Positions 15,928 to 26,313 of a DNA stretch of 64,000 nt are shown here, in pieces. The DNA comes from Candidatus Eiseniibacteriota bacterium (GTDB lineage: Bacteria > Eisenbacteria > RBG-16-71-46 > SZUA-252): contig QJVW01000011.1 of assembly GCA_003235575.1 (NCBI GenBank), positions 1 through 64,000 on the forward strand, read 5' to 3'. Every line of letters starts with the position of its first letter. Within the stretch, counting starts at the first letter, position 1. The notes under the pieces were generated by a model. The model saw only the letters and a program-made list of their open reading frames with translations, had not been told where the DNA came from and made no database searches. The position numbers and the translations under genes were made by a program.

Positions 15928-17649
15928 GTGCCGAACGAACTCGAAACCCTGCTGCACCCCACGGCGCTGTACCGGGATTTCCTGACCTCGCCGGACCTGG
16001 TGCGTGCGTACTATCCCGTCGACTATCGGGACGCGAAGGCGCTGGCGACGCACGGCGCGGCGCGTCCGTATCCCGCTGAGCGCCGCGCGGCGATGGCGGC
16101 GATCCTCAAGCGCCAGGCGGAGGCGTGGGGGATCGCCTCCGCCTCGCGCGCCGCGTTGGAGCGATTCGAGCGCCCGGAGACCCTGGTCGTCGTCGCGGGG
16201 CAGCAGCCCGGGCTCTTCGGCGGGCCGCTCTACTCGCTCTACAAGGCGTTCACCGCCATCACGCTCGCCCGGGAGATCGAGCGCGCCAGCGGCACGCCGG
16301 TCGTGCCTGTCTACTGGATCGCCTCCGACGATCACGACTTCGAGGAGGTTCACCGCGCGTGGCTGAGCGACGGCGGCGCCGAGCCCGAGTTGCTCGAGAT
16401 TCCGATGGATGCCGCCCCGGGGGGCGTCTCCGTCGAGCGGATCCGGCTCGACGCCTCGGTGGAAGCGCTCCACGCGCGTCTGGCGTCGCTCCTTCCTCCG
16501 TCGGAATTCCGCGAGGATGTCCTCGCGGGCCTGCGCCAGGCGTACGCGCCCGGGTGCGGGTTCGCGGAGGCGTTCGCGCGGTGGATGGGTGGGCTCCTCG
16601 CGGGGCGCGGCATCGTCCTGTTCGACCCGGCGGATCACGAGGCGAAACGGCTGACGCTGCCGATCTTCGAGCGGGAGATCGACCACGCCGGCGCGACGTC
16701 GCGCGCGGCGCACGAGCGGGGGGAGACGCTGACGGCCGCGGGGTACCACGCGCAGATCGCGCGGGCCGGGAACGAACTGAATCTCTTCTGGCACGGGGAT
16801 CGCCGCGAGGCGCTGCGGATCGTCGAGGGCCGGTTCGAGTCGGCGGACGGAAAGGACTCGTGGACTCCGCGAGAGCTTCGGGACGCCGTCCGGGCGCATC
16901 CCGAGAACGCGAGCCCGGGCGTCCTGCTTCGCCCCATCACCCAGGACTACCTTCTCCCGACGGCGGCCTACGTGGGCGGCCCGGCGGAGGTGGCGTACTG
17001 GGCGCAGATCCACGCGATCTATCCGCTGTTCGACATGACCCCGCCGGCGATCACGCCGCGCGCGGGCGCCACGCTGCTCGAGGGGAAGATCGCGAAGACG
17101 ATCGACAAGTTGGACATCGACTGGTCCTCCCTGTCGGGTGACGTGGAGCCGGTCATCACGGAAACGCTCCGGCGCCTCCTGCCCGGCGACTTCGCCGAGC
17201 GGTTCGATCGGGAGCGTTCCCAGTGGGAGGCGTCGTTCGCGAGGCTGGAGGAAGCGGTAACCGCGTTCGATCCGTCGCTCCGCTCCGCCGTTCACACGTC
17301 GGCGGGCCGGGTGCAGCACGAGGGGCGGGAGCTGGAACGGAAGCTGATGCACGTCTGGAAACGGCGCCAGGACGAAACCGTGCAGAAGATCCGCCGCGCC
17401 GCGGGCCACCTGTTTCCCCACGGGGGACTCCAGGAGCGGACGCTCTCGCTGGTCGGCTACCTCGCGCGCTACGGGCCGGGATTTCTCGACACGCTCGAGA
17501 CCGCGCTGACGACGCCGGGCTCCCATGCGCTGGTGCCGCTCCAGGCGCCCGCGGCGGGAGCGGGCATGAACCGTCCTAGGCCGGCGGCGGACGGCGCGGC
17601 GGTACCGACGTCCGCACCCGCGCGCGGCACCTCGGAAAAGACGCGATGA
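15928..17649 (+). CDS. bshC: Bacillithiol biosynthesis cysteine-adding enzyme BshC
   Basis: Putative last enzyme of bacillithiol synthesis: joins cysteine to glucosaminyl-malate. The 573-residue protein carries the family features VVAGQQPGLFGGPLYSLYKAFTAI (shown here as the two parts AGQQPGLFGGPL and SLYKAFTAI), VPVYWIASDDHDFEEV, the RPITQDYLLPTAAYVGGPAE segment and a C-terminal coiled coil (about 440-530) before the KRRQDETVQKI helix. The GTG is chosen because GGAAGGAG lies 5 nt upstream and because earlier in-frame codons lack any family similarity. A Pro/Ala-rich tail of about 45 residues follows the conserved part. It overlaps bshA by 4 nt (ATGA). Confidence 0.92.
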   Translation: MPNELETLLHPTALYRDFLTSPDLVRAYYPVDYRDAKALATHGAARPYPAERRAAMAAILKRQAEAWGIASASRAALERFERPETLVVVAGQQPGLFGGPLYSLYKAFTAITLAREIERASGTPVVPVYWIASDDHDFEEVHRAWLSDGGAEPELLEIPMDAAPGGVSVERIRLDASVEALHARLASLLPPSEFREDVLAGLRQAYAPGCGFAEAFARWMGGLLAGRGIVLFDPADHEAKRLTLPIFEREIDHAGATSRAAHERGETLTAAGYHAQIARAGNELNLFWHGDRREALRIVEGRFESADGKDSWTPRELRDAVRAHPENASPGVLLRPITQDYLLPTAAYVGGPAEVAYWAQIHAIYPLFDMTPPAITPRAGATLLEGKIAKTIDKLDIDWSSLSGDVEPVITETLRRLLPGDFAERFDRERSQWEASFARLEEAVTAFDPSLRSAVHTSAGRVQHEGRELERKLMHVWKRRQDETVQKIRRAAGHLFPHGGLQERTLSLVGYLARYGPGFLDTLETALTTPGSHALVPLQAPAAGAGMNRPRPAADGAAVPTSAPARGTSEKTR

Positions 17650-18818
17650 AGGTCGGCATCTCCTGCTACCCGTCCCACGGCGGCTCCGGCGTCGTGGCCA
17701 CCGAACTGGGCATGGAACTCGCCCTGCGCGGCCACGAGGTGCACTTCATCTCGTATTCGATGCCGTTTCGGCTGAAGCCGCTCTCGGAGCGCATCGTGTT
17801 CCACGAAGTGATGATGGCGTCGTATCCGCTCTTTCAGTTTCCCCCGTACACGCTGGCGCTGGCCGCGAAGATGGCGGAGGTGGCCGACGAGGCCGGGCTC
17901 GACATCCTGCACGCGCACTACGCGGTGCCGCACGCGGTCTGCGCCTATCTGGCGCGCCAGGTCGCGCGCTCGCGGGACCGCCTGCGGCTGGTCACCACGC
18001 TCCACGGCACCGACATCACGCTGGTCGGCTCCGATCAGTCGTTCCGTTCGCTGACGCGGTTCGGGATCGAGCAAAGCGACGGCGTGACGGCCGTGTCCGA
18101 CTTCCTCCGTCGGAAGACCGTCGAGGTGTTCACGCCACGGCGGGACATCGCCGTCATCCCGAACTTCGTGGATACGGGACGCTACGCGCCGCGCCCGGAG
18201 GGGCCGTCCTGCCGCGGGCGCTACGCCAAGGGCGGCGAGCGGATCCTGACCCACATCTCGAACTTCCGCGCCAGCAAACGCGCGACCGACGCCGTGCGGA
18301 TTCTGGCGGCGGTCCGCCGGGAAACTCCGGCGATCCTCCTCATGGTGGGGGACGGTCCCGAACGGACCCTGAGCCGCGAAGTGGCGATCGAACTCGGCGT
18401 CGATCGCCACGTGCGCTACCTCGGTCAGATGGACGCGGTCGAGGAGATCCTCGCCATGAGCGATCTCTTCATCCTGCCCAGCGCCAACGAGTCCTTCGGG
18501 TTGGCCGCGCTCGAGGCGATGTCGACCGGCGTGCCGGTCATCGGCACGACCGCCGAGGGGCTTCCGGAACTGATCGTCTCGGGCGAGACGGGGTACCTCC
18601 TTCCGGTGGGGGATATCGAGGGAATGGCGCGGCGCGCCATCGAGGTGCTGACGGACGTCCGGCTGCAGGCTTCGATGGCTGATGCGTCCCGCCGGCTGGC
18701 GGTGGAGGGCTACGACGCCGGAACGGTCGTGCCGCGCTACGAACGTTTCTACGCGGAGGTGCTGGAGCGACCCGCGTTCATTCCGCCGCCTCTGGGCCCG
18801 CCGGAGGGGTTGGCGTAG
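17646..18818 (+). CDS. bshA: Bacillithiol glycosyltransferase BshA (GT4)
   Basis: First committed enzyme of bacillithiol synthesis: transfers GlcNAc from UDP-GlcNAc to L-malate. The N-terminus MKVGISCYPSHGGSGVVATELG is the family signature; others are HEVHFISYSMPFRL, HAHYAVPHA, TTLHGTDITLVG, the SNFRASKR loop and the nucleotide-sugar motif NESFGLAALEAMSTGVPVIG. At 390 residues it is of normal length. The ATGA overlap with bshC indicates translational coupling. The deacetylase BshB needed between the two steps is not in the window. Confidence 0.94.
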   Translation: MKVGISCYPSHGGSGVVATELGMELALRGHEVHFISYSMPFRLKPLSERIVFHEVMMASYPLFQFPPYTLALAAKMAEVADEAGLDILHAHYAVPHAVCAYLARQVARSRDRLRLVTTLHGTDITLVGSDQSFRSLTRFGIEQSDGVTAVSDFLRRKTVEVFTPRRDIAVIPNFVDTGRYAPRPEGPSCRGRYAKGGERILTHISNFRASKRATDAVRILAAVRRETPAILLMVGDGPERTLSREVAIELGVDRHVRYLGQMDAVEEILAMSDLFILPSANESFGLAALEAMSTGVPVIGTTAEGLPELIVSGETGYLLPVGDIEGMARRAIEVLTDVRLQASMADASRRLAVEGYDAGTVVPRYERFYAEVLERPAFIPPPLGPPEGLA

Positions 18819-18842
18819 GCTCGACCGGCTCTTCCGCCGGGC

Positions 18843-18871
18843 TTGTGGGCTGTCCGCGTTCTGTGTAGCAT
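18843..18871 (+). promoter_or_regulatory. Promoter TTGTGG-N17-TAGCAT of the UroD-panD-nfeD operon
   Basis: TTGTGG and TAGCAT at 17 bp. The expected start near 18878 leaves a leader of about 60 nt that contains a GGAACGGAG ribosome-site-like stretch. Confidence 0.5.
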
Positions 18872-18939
18872 TGGATCGAGTGCGCCCACGCTGAAAGCGT
18901 TCGCAACTAGAAGAAAGGAACGGAGTTACGCCGACCGCC

Positions 18940-19935
18940 ATGACCCGTAGAGAGCGAATCCGCAAGAGTCTTGCCGGAGAACCGGTCGATCGACCCCCGA
19001 TCTCCTTCTGGCGGCACTTCTATCACCGTGAGGGGAGCGCCGAGGCACTGGCCGACTCGATGCTCGAGTTCCAGGAGCGGTACGACTGGGATCTCATGAA
19101 GGTCAATCCGCGTGCCTCCTACCACGTCGAGGATTGGGGCGTTCGCACGAAGCGTCCGGGAGACGGACCGCTCGACAAGCCGAAGGTGGTGCAGACGGCG
19201 GTTCGCGAGCCCGCCGACTGGGATCGGATTCGTCCGCTCGATCCGACGCGCGGCGTTCTGGGCGAGCATCTCGACGCGCTCGAACGGATCGCGGCCAAGA
19301 TCCAGGGAGAGACCGACTGGATCATGACCGTGTTCAATCCGCTCTCGATCGCGGCCGACCTGATCTACGACGACGATCGGTTCCTGGAGCACCTGCGCCA
19401 CGACGGCGAGCGCGTCCACGCGGCGCTCCGCGCGATCACGGAGACGTTCGCCGGTTTCACGCGCGAGTGCGTGGCGCGCGGCGCGGCGGGGATCTTCTTC
19501 GCGACGACCGATTGGGCGAACGACACGCGAATCGACCGGGCGACCATGGAAGAATTCGGAAGGCCGTATGACCTGCGCGTCCTCGCGGAGGCGGCCGCCG
19601 CGCCGCTGAACACCCTCCACGTCTGCGGTCCCGGCGCGTACCTCAAGGATCTCTTGGATTATCCCGTGGCGATCGTGTCGTGGGCCGACGGGGCGCCGCG
19701 CACCCCGTCCATCGGCGAGATCCGCGCGCTCACGGACAAGACGATCCTGGCGGGGGTGGCGCACGACGGCGCGTTCCTCTCCGGCACCGCCGCGGCGGTC
19801 GAGGCGGAGGCGCGCGGCGCGATCGCCCAGGCGAACGGCAGCCGCTTCATTCTGGGACCCGGCTGCGCCGTGCCGTCCGCGGCGCCCGAAGAGCACTACC
19901 GGATCGTGCGGGAGGTCGCGCTCGCGTGCGCCTGA
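18940..19935 (+). CDS. Uroporphyrinogen decarboxylase (URO-D) family protein
   Basis: A 331-residue TIM-barrel protein of the URO-D superfamily, which contains heme-pathway HemE and corrinoid methyltransferases. It opens with [20 protein letters not shown], typical of the family, and ends with [18 protein letters not shown], the conserved C-terminal segment. HVCG (about 222-225) is the position where methyltransferase members place a zinc ligand. It is shorter than typical HemE and lacks the HemE N-terminal PVWFMRQAGRYLPEY-type signature, so I would not call it hemE. Its substrate is unknown. It overlaps panD by 10 nt. Confidence 0.82.
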   Translation: MTRRERIRKSLAGEPVDRPPISFWRHFYHREGSAEALADSMLEFQERYDWDLMKVNPRASYHVEDWGVRTKRPGDGPLDKPKVVQTAVREPADWDRIRPLDPTRGVLGEHLDALERIAAKIQGETDWIMTVFNPLSIAADLIYDDDRFLEHLRHDGERVHAALRAITETFAGFTRECVARGAAGIFFATTDWANDTRIDRATMEEFGRPYDLRVLAEAAAAPLNTLHVCGPGAYLKDLLDYPVAIVSWADGAPRTPSIGEIRALTDKTILAGVAHDGAFLSGTAAAVEAEARGAIAQANGSRFILGPGCAVPSAAPEEHYRIVREVALACA

Positions 19936-20324
19936 TCGCCTTCAAATCGAAGATCCATCGCGCCACGGTCACCGAGGCGAACCTCAACTACGAGGGATCC
20001 GTCACGGTCGACGCCGATCTCCTCGAAGCGGCGGGGATCCTGCCCCACGAGCAGGTGCAGATCCTGAACGTGAACAACGGCGAGCGCTTCGACACCTACG
20101 CCATTCGGGGTCCCCGGGGAAGCGGGACGGTGTGCCTGAACGGGCCGGCCGCGCGACTGGCGCACGTGGGCGATCTCGTGATCATCCTCACCTACGCGGT
20201 CATGGAGCGCACGGAGTTGGAACGGCATTCCCCCACGGTCGTTCTGGTGGACGCGAAGAATCGCGTCGCCGGCCTGGAGCGCGCCGGCACGGCGGGCGAT
20301 CCCGAGTACGGGGGACCGCGATGA
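19926..20324 (+). CDS. panD: Aspartate 1-decarboxylase
   Basis: Pyruvoyl-dependent enzyme that makes beta-alanine for pantothenate and coenzyme A. The proenzyme cuts itself at Gly24-Ser25; here that site is NYEGSVTVD, with Tyr, Gly and Ser in place. Conserved Lys ([11 protein letters not shown]), the INVNNGER-like [10 protein letters not shown] and the [10 protein letters not shown] stretch are present. The 132 residues match the family. The GTG start overlaps the preceding gene by 10 nt; nfeD overlaps its stop by 4 nt. Confidence 0.96.
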   Translation: MRLIAFKSKIHRATVTEANLNYEGSVTVDADLLEAAGILPHEQVQILNVNNGERFDTYAIRGPRGSGTVCLNGPAARLAHVGDLVIILTYAVMERTELERHSPTVVLVDAKNRVAGLERAGTAGDPEYGGPR

Positions 20325-21679
20325 CACGGCGCGGGCTTCGCGCGGTGGGCGTCCTGTTCCTGGGCGCGATCGTGCTCGCGCTCGCGGCGGGCGGGACCCG
20401 CACGCCGCGCGTCGCGGCCGCGGAGGGCGCGGCAGCCGACACGGTCGGGGCGGATGCGCCGACGGGACCGGTCGTCGACGTCCTCACGCTCGAGGGCGCG
20501 ATCCAGCCGATCTCCGCGGAGGTCTTCACCAAGGCGATCGATCGCGCCGAGCGCGATGGGCGCGAAGCCCTGATCGTGCGACTCGATACGCCCGGGGGGC
20601 TCGACTCCTCGATGCGCGACATCATCAAGCGCATCCTGATCTCCGAGGTGCCCGTCGTCGTGTTCGTCGCGCCGCCGGGCGCCCGCGCGGCCAGCGCCGG
20701 CACCTTCATCGCCTACGCCGCGCACGTGGCGGCCATGTCGCCCGGAACCTCGATCGGCGCGGCCACGCCGGTGCAGATGGGCGGCGGCGACGTGAAGGAG
20801 GATCTGGGCCGGAAGGTCAAGAACGACGCCGTGTCGTACATCCGCTCGCTGGCCGCCCAGCGTGGCCGGAACGCGGACTGGGCCGAGAAGGCGGTGCGCG
20901 AGGGGGGCTCGCTTCCCGAGAGCGAGGCGCTGCGGCTCCACGTCGTCGATCTCGTGGCGCGCGACCTGGCGGAACTGCTTGCGGCCCTCGACGGTCGCGA
21001 GGTCACGGCCGCGGGCGTCACGCGCACGCTCCACACCGCGGACGCCACGACGAACGACATCAAGCCGTCGTGGCGCCAGGCGCTCCTCTCGCGCATCGTG
21101 GATCCGAACGTCGCGTACATCCTGTTCATCCTCGGCTTCTACGGCCTTCTGTTCGAGCTGTCGAATCCCGGGGCGATCCTGCCGGGCATCGTGGGCGGGA
21201 TTTGCATCCTATTGGCGTTCTTGGCCTTCCAGGCGCTTCCGGTGAATCTGACCGGCGTCTTTCTGATCCTGTTCGCCATGGCGCTCTTCTTGATCGACAT
21301 CAAGGTGCAAAGCAACGGTCTCCTCGCCTTGGGCGGCATCGTGGCGCTCATCCTCGGTTCGCTGATCCTCGTGGGCGGCGAGAGCGGTGTTGCGCGCATT
21401 TCCCTGGTGGTCATCGGCACGGTGGCGGGCGCCACCGCGCTTTTCTTCGCGTTCGTCATCGGCCTCGCCTGGCGCGCACAGCGGCGGAAACCTTCCACCG
21501 GCAGCGAGGGGCTGGTCGGCGAGCGCGGCACGGCGGTAACGGCAGTCGCTCCCCACGGAAAGGTGTCCGTGCACGGGGAGTACTGGGAAGCGGAATCGGG
21601 CGAGGCGATCGTCGCCGGCGCCCCGGTCATCGTAGAGCGCGTCGACGGCATGACGCTGCGCGTTCGCAAAGCTTCATAA
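20321..21679 (+). CDS. NfeD family membrane serine protease
   Basis: Long-form NfeD: an N-terminal ClpP-like serine protease domain, a membrane domain and a C-terminal OB-fold. The 452-residue protein starts with a signal-anchor ([16 protein letters not shown]). The protease part (about 48-230) shows [17 protein letters not shown], the nucleophile region [15 protein letters not shown], and a likely Lys base in [12 protein letters not shown]. Four or five hydrophobic helices follow (about 265-385) and the OB-fold is at 395-452 ([13 protein letters not shown]). The slipin gene 12 bp downstream is its known functional partner: NfeD proteases cut slipin-type proteins and the two genes form conserved operons. 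Confidence 0.93.
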   Translation: MTRRGLRAVGVLFLGAIVLALAAGGTRTPRVAAAEGAAADTVGADAPTGPVVDVLTLEGAIQPISAEVFTKAIDRAERDGREALIVRLDTPGGLDSSMRDIIKRILISEVPVVVFVAPPGARAASAGTFIAYAAHVAAMSPGTSIGAATPVQMGGGDVKEDLGRKVKNDAVSYIRSLAAQRGRNADWAEKAVREGGSLPESEALRLHVVDLVARDLAELLAALDGREVTAAGVTRTLHTADATTNDIKPSWRQALLSRIVDPNVAYILFILGFYGLLFELSNPGAILPGIVGGICILLAFLAFQALPVNLTGVFLILFAMALFLIDIKVQSNGLLALGGIVALILGSLILVGGESGVARISLVVIGTVAGATALFFAFVIGLAWRAQRRKPSTGSEGLVGERGTAVTAVAPHGKVSVHGEYWEAESGEAIVAGAPVIVERVDGMTLRVRKAS

Positions 21680-21691
21680 ACGGAGGCACGG

Positions 21692-22483
21692 ATGTTCTCC
21701 TACGCATTCTTAACCATCGTCTTTCTGGCGATTCTGCTCCTGACGAGCGCGATCAAGATCCTGCGCGAGTACGAACGGGGCGTCATTTTCCGGCTGGGGC
21801 GCTGCATCGGGCAGAAGGGCCCCGGACTCATCATCCTGATTCCCGGGGTCGACAAGATGGTGAAGGTGCCCCTGCGCACCGTCACCATGGACGTGCCCAC
21901 GCAGGACGTCATCACGCGCGACAACGTCACCGTGAAGGTGAACGCCGTGATCTATTTCCGCGTGCTCGACGCCACCAAGGCCGTGCTGCAGGTCGAGAAC
22001 TACCTCTACGCCACGTCGCAGATCGCCCAGACGACGCTGCGCAGCACGCTGGGTGAGTCGGAGCTGGACGAACTGCTCTCGAAGCGGGAGAAGATCAACC
22101 AGGAACTCCAAATGGTGATCGACCGCCACACGGAACCCTGGGGCATCAAGGTCTCGACGGTCGAGGTGAAGAACGTCGATCTGCCGCAGGAAATGCAGCG
22201 CGCCATCGCGCGGCAGGCCGAGGCCGAGCGCGAACGGCGGGCGAAGGTCATCAACGCCGAAGGCGAACTGCAGGCATCCCAGAAGCTGTCCGAAGCCGCG
22301 GGCGTGATCTCGCGCCAGCCGCTGGCCATGCAGTTGCGCTACCTCCAGACGCTGGCGGAGATCGCCACGGAGAACAACTCGACGATCGCCTTCCCGGTGC
22401 CGATCGACCTCTTCGAGCCGCTGCTTCGCGCGCGGGATCGCGCCGCGCTGCCCTCGAGCGGGGGCGGGGAGAGCCGTTCGTGA
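21692..22483 (+). CDS. Slipin / SPFH (band 7) membrane protein
   Basis: A 263-residue stomatin-like protein with one N-terminal membrane helix ([17 protein letters not shown]) and the SPFH domain: the [12 protein letters not shown] start, [38 protein letters not shown], then a helical coiled-coil part ([17 protein letters not shown]). It probably forms membrane microdomain scaffolds and is the partner of the preceding NfeD protease. It overlaps lpdA by 4 nt (GTGA). Confidence 0.95.
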   Translation: MFSYAFLTIVFLAILLLTSAIKILREYERGVIFRLGRCIGQKGPGLIILIPGVDKMVKVPLRTVTMDVPTQDVITRDNVTVKVNAVIYFRVLDATKAVLQVENYLYATSQIAQTTLRSTLGESELDELLSKREKINQELQMVIDRHTEPWGIKVSTVEVKNVDLPQEMQRAIARQAEAERERRAKVINAEGELQASQKLSEAAGVISRQPLAMQLRYLQTLAEIATENNSTIAFPVPIDLFEPLLRARDRAALPSSGGGESRS

Positions 22484-23877
22484 GTCGCACCCGATACGAT
22501 GTCGTCATTCTCGGCGGCGGACCCGGCGGATACGTCGCCGGCATCCGCGCGGGGCAGCTCGGCTTGAAGACGGCCCTGATCGAGAAGGCGAAGGTCGGGG
22601 GAACCTGCCTGCACTGGGGCTGCATCCCGACGAAGGCGCTTCTCGAGACGGCGGAAGTCTTCCGGATGGCGGGCCGCGCCGGGGAGTTCGGCGTCCGTGT
22701 CACGGAGGCGACGCTCGATTGGCGCGCCGCCCAGGAGCGGAAGGACCGCGTCGTGAAGAAGAACGCGATGGGGACGGAGTCCCTCCTGAAGAAGAACAAG
22801 GTGACGACGATCAAGGGAACCGGCCGCCTCGTCGCCCGCGACCGGATCGAGATTCGGGACGCGGCGGGGGCCGTCGACACCGTCGAGGCGTCGGCGATCG
22901 TTCTGGCGACCGGATCGCGCGTTGGATCGCTGCCGATGGCGCCGGTGGACGGCCGCGTGGTGCTCTCCAGCGACGATGTCCTGAGCCTCGACCACATTCC
23001 CGAGTCGATGCTGGTGATCGGCGCGGGGGCGGTGGGCGTGGAATTCGCGTCGATCTACCATACGTTCGGCACGAAAGTGATCTTGATCGAACGGGAGGGA
23101 CGGCTACTCCCGATCGAAGATGCCGATCTCGGCGAGGCGCTGAAGCGGTCCTTCACGCGTCAGGGGATCGAGGTGCACGTCGGCGCCACGCTGAAGAGCG
23201 TCCGGGTGGAGGCGGGCGGCGCCTGGAGCGAGTTCGACGTCGCGGGCGAGACGAAGCGGATCCGGACCGAGCGCGTGCTGATGGCCGCGGGCCGCAAGCC
23301 CGTCACCGACGGGATCGGGCTCGAGACCGTCGGCGTCGCCATGGAACGGGGCTGGGTGAAGGTCAACGAGTATCAGGAAACCTCGGTCCCGGGCATCTAC
23401 GCCATCGGCGACATCACCACGAGCCCGGCGCTGGCGCACGTGGCCTCCCACGAGGGAATCGTGGCGGTCGAGCGGATCGCGAAGCACCCGACCCACCCGG
23501 TGAACCTGGGGGCCATTCCTTCCTGCACGTACTGCCATCCGGAGGTGGCGAGCGTCGGCATGTCCGAGGCGCAGGCGAAGGCCGCCGGACGACAGGTCAA
23601 GGTCGGCAAGTTCCCGTTCACCGCCAGCTCCAAGGCGAGCATCCTCGGGGAAGGGGACGGCTTCGTGAAAGCGGTGGCCGACGCGAGGACCGGCGAGATC
23701 CTGGGCGTCCACATCATCGGCGTACGGGCGACGGAACAGATCTCCGAGTCGGTCGTCGCCCGCCATTTCGAGGCGTCGGCGCTGGAGTTGGCCGAGGTCG
23801 TGCACCCGCACCCGACCCTGTCCGAAGCGACCATGGAGGCCATGTTTGGAGCCGAAGGCCGAACGATCCACATCTGA
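22480..23877 (+). CDS. lpdA: Dihydrolipoyl dehydrogenase (E3)
   Basis: FAD disulfide oxidoreductase that reoxidises dihydrolipoyl groups of the pyruvate, 2-oxoglutarate or glycine cleavage complexes. Motifs: FAD-binding [18 protein letters not shown], redox-active disulfide [18 protein letters not shown]-binding [14 protein letters not shown], second FAD motif YAIGDI, and the catalytic His-Glu in [13 protein letters not shown]. The 465 residues are normal. HW in place of the usual NR/NV inside the disulfide loop is a small variation. The coupling to lipA downstream (32-nt overlap) fits a shared role in lipoate-dependent enzymes. Confidence 0.97.
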   Translation: MSRTRYDVVILGGGPGGYVAGIRAGQLGLKTALIEKAKVGGTCLHWGCIPTKALLETAEVFRMAGRAGEFGVRVTEATLDWRAAQERKDRVVKKNAMGTESLLKKNKVTTIKGTGRLVARDRIEIRDAAGAVDTVEASAIVLATGSRVGSLPMAPVDGRVVLSSDDVLSLDHIPESMLVIGAGAVGVEFASIYHTFGTKVILIEREGRLLPIEDADLGEALKRSFTRQGIEVHVGATLKSVRVEAGGAWSEFDVAGETKRIRTERVLMAAGRKPVTDGIGLETVGVAMERGWVKVNEYQETSVPGIYAIGDITTSPALAHVASHEGIVAVERIAKHPTHPVNLGAIPSCTYCHPEVASVGMSEAQAKAAGRQVKVGKFPFTASSKASILGEGDGFVKAVADARTGEILGVHIIGVRATEQISESVVARHFEASALELAEVVHPHPTLSEATMEAMFGAEGRTIHI

Positions 23878-24865
23878 GCGCGCGCACCCCGCCGGCGTCG
23901 GCAGGCCGATCGGACTCTCGCTTCCCTCCGATCGCCGCACGGCCGCGGGCGAAAAGCGGAAGCCCCTGCGCGCGTACGAGCGGCTCTCCGAGGCGCCGCC
24001 GGGGACCCGCCGTCCGGATTGGCTGCGGGCGCGGATTCCCACCGGGAAGGCCTACCTCGAGACGAAGCAGATCCTGCGCACGCTCGACTTGCACACCGTC
24101 TGCGAGAGCGCGAACTGCCCGAACATCGGCGACTGTTTCTCGCGGCACACGGCGACGTTCCTGATCCTGGGCAACGTCTGCACCCGCTCCTGCCCGTTCT
24201 GCGACATCCGGAGCGGGAAGCCGCTCCCGGTCGATCCGGAGGAGCCCGCCCGCGTGGCCGACGCGGCGCGGCGTCTGGGCCTGCGGTACGTCGTCGTGAC
24301 GTCGGTCAATCGCGACGAATTGCCCGACGGCGGCGCCGGCCATTTCGCCGCGACGATCCGCGCGCTGCGCGAGGCCGTCGACGGCGTGCGCGTCGAGGTG
24401 CTCATTCCCGATTTCCTGGGAGACGAAGCCGCGCTGCGCACGGTGCTCGAGGCGCGCCCCGACGTGCTGAATCACAATATGGAAACCGTGAAGCGCCTCT
24501 ACAAGCGGGTTCGCCCCGCCGGGCGTTACGAGCGCTCGCTCGAACTCCTGCGCCGCGTCGCCGCGTGGACGCCCCACATCCCCGCCAAGTCCGGACTGAT
24601 GGTGGGCGTGGGGGAAACGCGCGAAGAGGTGGAGGAGCTGATCCGCGATCTCCACGCGCAGGGCGTTTCGATGATCACCATCGGGCAGTACCTGGCGCCC
24701 TCGAACGCGCACCTACCGGTGGAACGGTACGTCACACCGGAGGAATTCGCGCACTATCAGCGGTATGGCATGGAGCGGGGCGTGCGGCAGGTGGCGTCCG
24801 CGCCGATGGTTCGTTCCTCCTTCCACGCCGAGGAACAGGCCGGCGAGACGATCTGGGTGGGATAG
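23846..24865 (+). CDS. lipA: Lipoyl synthase
   Basis: Radical-SAM enzyme that inserts two sulfur atoms into the octanoyl chain on lipoyl domains. Auxiliary cluster ligands CESANCPNIGDC and radical-SAM ligands CTRSCPFCD are both intact, and the C-terminal RSSFHAEE provides the conserved serine. The likely start is the TTG inside the 3' end of lpdA; it gives 339 residues, with an N-terminal extension of about 40 residues before the conserved core, so a later start is possible. It is the last gene of a run that begins at the UroD-family gene; a hairpin with a T-run follows. Confidence 0.96.
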   Translation: MEPKAERSTSERAHPAGVGRPIGLSLPSDRRTAAGEKRKPLRAYERLSEAPPGTRRPDWLRARIPTGKAYLETKQILRTLDLHTVCESANCPNIGDCFSRHTATFLILGNVCTRSCPFCDIRSGKPLPVDPEEPARVADAARRLGLRYVVVTSVNRDELPDGGAGHFAATIRALREAVDGVRVEVLIPDFLGDEAALRTVLEARPDVLNHNMETVKRLYKRVRPAGRYERSLELLRRVAAWTPHIPAKSGLMVGVGETREEVEELIRDLHAQGVSMITIGQYLAPSNAHLPVERYVTPEEFAHYQRYGMERGVRQVASAPMVRSSFHAEEQAGETIWVG

Positions 24866-24890
24866 AGTCCCGGACGGCGATCCCCGTCGG

Positions 24891-24930
24891 CACGGCCGCG
24901 ACGCGTCCCGCGTGGCGGCCGCCGTGTTTT
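24891..24930 (+). terminator. Intrinsic terminator after lipA
   Basis: CACGGC (24891-24896) pairs with GCCGTG (24921-24926); an inner ACGCG/CGCGT pair (24901-24905 and 24909-24913) strengthens the stem; TTTT follows directly. It lies in the gap to the convergent mgtE gene and reaches its stop codon. Confidence 0.6.
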
Positions 24931-26305
24931 AGAGCAGCGTGCCGGTGAGGAGCAGTCGCGCGGCCGTGAAGTAGATCATGAGTCCGGTCACGTCGACGAG
25001 CGTCGCCACGAACGGGGCCGAGGCGGTGGCGGGGTCGAAGTTCATGCGCCGCAGCAGAAACGGAAGCATGGAGCCGACCATGGTGCCCCACAGGACGACG
25101 CCGACGAGGCTGAGGGCGAGGGTCGCGCCGAGGGCGAGGTAATGCGGTCCGTAGGCTCCCGACACGCGATGCATCGTCACGACCTGGAGGAACCCGAGGA
25201 GCGCCAGGATCCCGCCCAGCCCCAGGCCCGAGAAGAACTCGCGGTGCACCACGCGCCACCAGTCGCGTAGACGCACCTCACCCAGCGCCATCGCGCGGAT
25301 CACCAGCGTCGTCGCCTGCCCTCCGGAGTTTCCTCCGCTCGAGATCACGAGCGGTATGAAGAGCGCCAGGGCGACCGCCTTGGCGATTTCCAGTTGGAAG
25401 TACCCCATCGCCGCGGCCGTGAGCGTCTCCCCGACGAAGAGCACGGCAAGCCATCCTCCGCGCTTGCGGATCATCTCGATCGGCGTCACCTGTAGATACG
25501 GCGCTTCCAGGACCGCGGTACCGCCGATCTTCTGGATGTCCTCGGTCGCCTCCTCGCGGACCACGTCGACCACGTCGTCCAGGGTGACGATGCCCTTCAT
25601 GCGGCCCTGCGCGTCGACCACCGGGATCGCCAGGAGACGGGTCGTCGTGAAGAGTTGGCTCACTTCTTCCTGGTCCATCGCTTCGGGCACGCTGACGACG
25701 TCGGTCGCCATGACCTCCGCGACGCGCTGACCCGTCCGCGCGGTGAAGAGCTCACGATAGGAGACGACGCCGCGCAGTTTCTGGTCTTGGTCGAGGACGT
25801 ACGCGTAGGGCAGGGATTCCGTTCGCTCCGCCGCCTGCCGCCGGAGGTAGGTGATGGCCTCGTCGATCGTGATGTCGGGACGGACGCGCGCGTAGCGGGG
25901 GTTCATCAGCCCGCCGGCGTCGTCCTCGGCGTACGCGAGGAGCGCGACCACGTCGCGCCGGGTCTGCTCGTCCAGGAGGCCCAACAGAATCTCTCGCTGC
26001 TCGGGATCCACTTCCTGGATCAAGTCGGCGGCATCGTCCGGCGCCAGCAGCCGAAACCAGGCCCGGCGCTCGTTGGCCGGGATGCTGAACAGGAGCTCCG
26101 CTTGATCGTGGGACGACAGGAAGAGGAAGAGATCCTCGGCGTCCGGTCGGTTCAGCGCGCGGAACGACTCGACGCGGTCCTCGGGGACCAACAGCGACCA
26201 CGCATCCTGGAGGTCCTCCAGGGATAGTTGTTCGGTCGCCTCGGGATCCACGGCAGCCAGCATGCGATCGTCCTCGTCGTAGGGAGGCGCCGCCACGAAC
26301 GCCAC
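24929..26305 (-). CDS. mgtE: Magnesium transporter MgtE
   Basis: Mg2+ channel gated by intracellular magnesium. The 458 residues follow the family plan: N-terminal superhelical domain (about 20-130), two CBS domains (about 135-255, with VMATDVVSVPEAMDQEEV and IVTLDDVVDV), a connecting helix, and five membrane helices (about 285-458), including ISSGGNSGGQATTL and the last helix VDVTGLMIYF, whose Asp is the pore-site residue. A promoter box ends 8 nt before the GTG at 26305, so the mRNA may be leaderless. Alternatively, translation starts at ATG 26263, which has GAGGA 7 nt upstream and would give residues from MLAAVDPEATE. No magnesium riboswitch fits in the short leader. Confidence 0.95.
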   Translation of the reverse strand: MAFVAAPPYDEDDRMLAAVDPEATEQLSLEDLQDAWSLLVPEDRVESFRALNRPDAEDLFLFLSSHDQAELLFSIPANERRAWFRLLAPDDAADLIQEVDPEQREILLGLLDEQTRRDVVALLAYAEDDAGGLMNPRYARVRPDITIDEAITYLRRQAAERTESLPYAYVLDQDQKLRGVVSYRELFTARTGQRVAEVMATDVVSVPEAMDQEEVSQLFTTTRLLAIPVVDAQGRMKGIVTLDDVVDVVREEATEDIQKIGGTAVLEAPYLQVTPIEMIRKRGGWLAVLFVGETLTAAAMGYFQLEIAKAVALALFIPLVISSGGNSGGQATTLVIRAMALGEVRLRDWWRVVHREFFSGLGLGGILALLGFLQVVTMHRVSGAYGPHYLALGATLALSLVGVVLWGTMVGSMLPFLLRRMNFDPATASAPFVATLVDVTGLMIYFTAARLLLTGTLL

Positions 26306-26313
26306 CGGGCCAC

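Noticed and set aside
18940-19935. Assignment as hemE (true uroporphyrinogen decarboxylase)
   Set aside because: The HemE N-terminal signature is missing and no other heme gene is nearby; only the superfamily level is supported.
26264-26305. A magnesium-sensing riboswitch ahead of mgtE
   Set aside because: The predicted transcription start is next to the start codon, leaving no space for an M-box, and no M-box consensus is visible.
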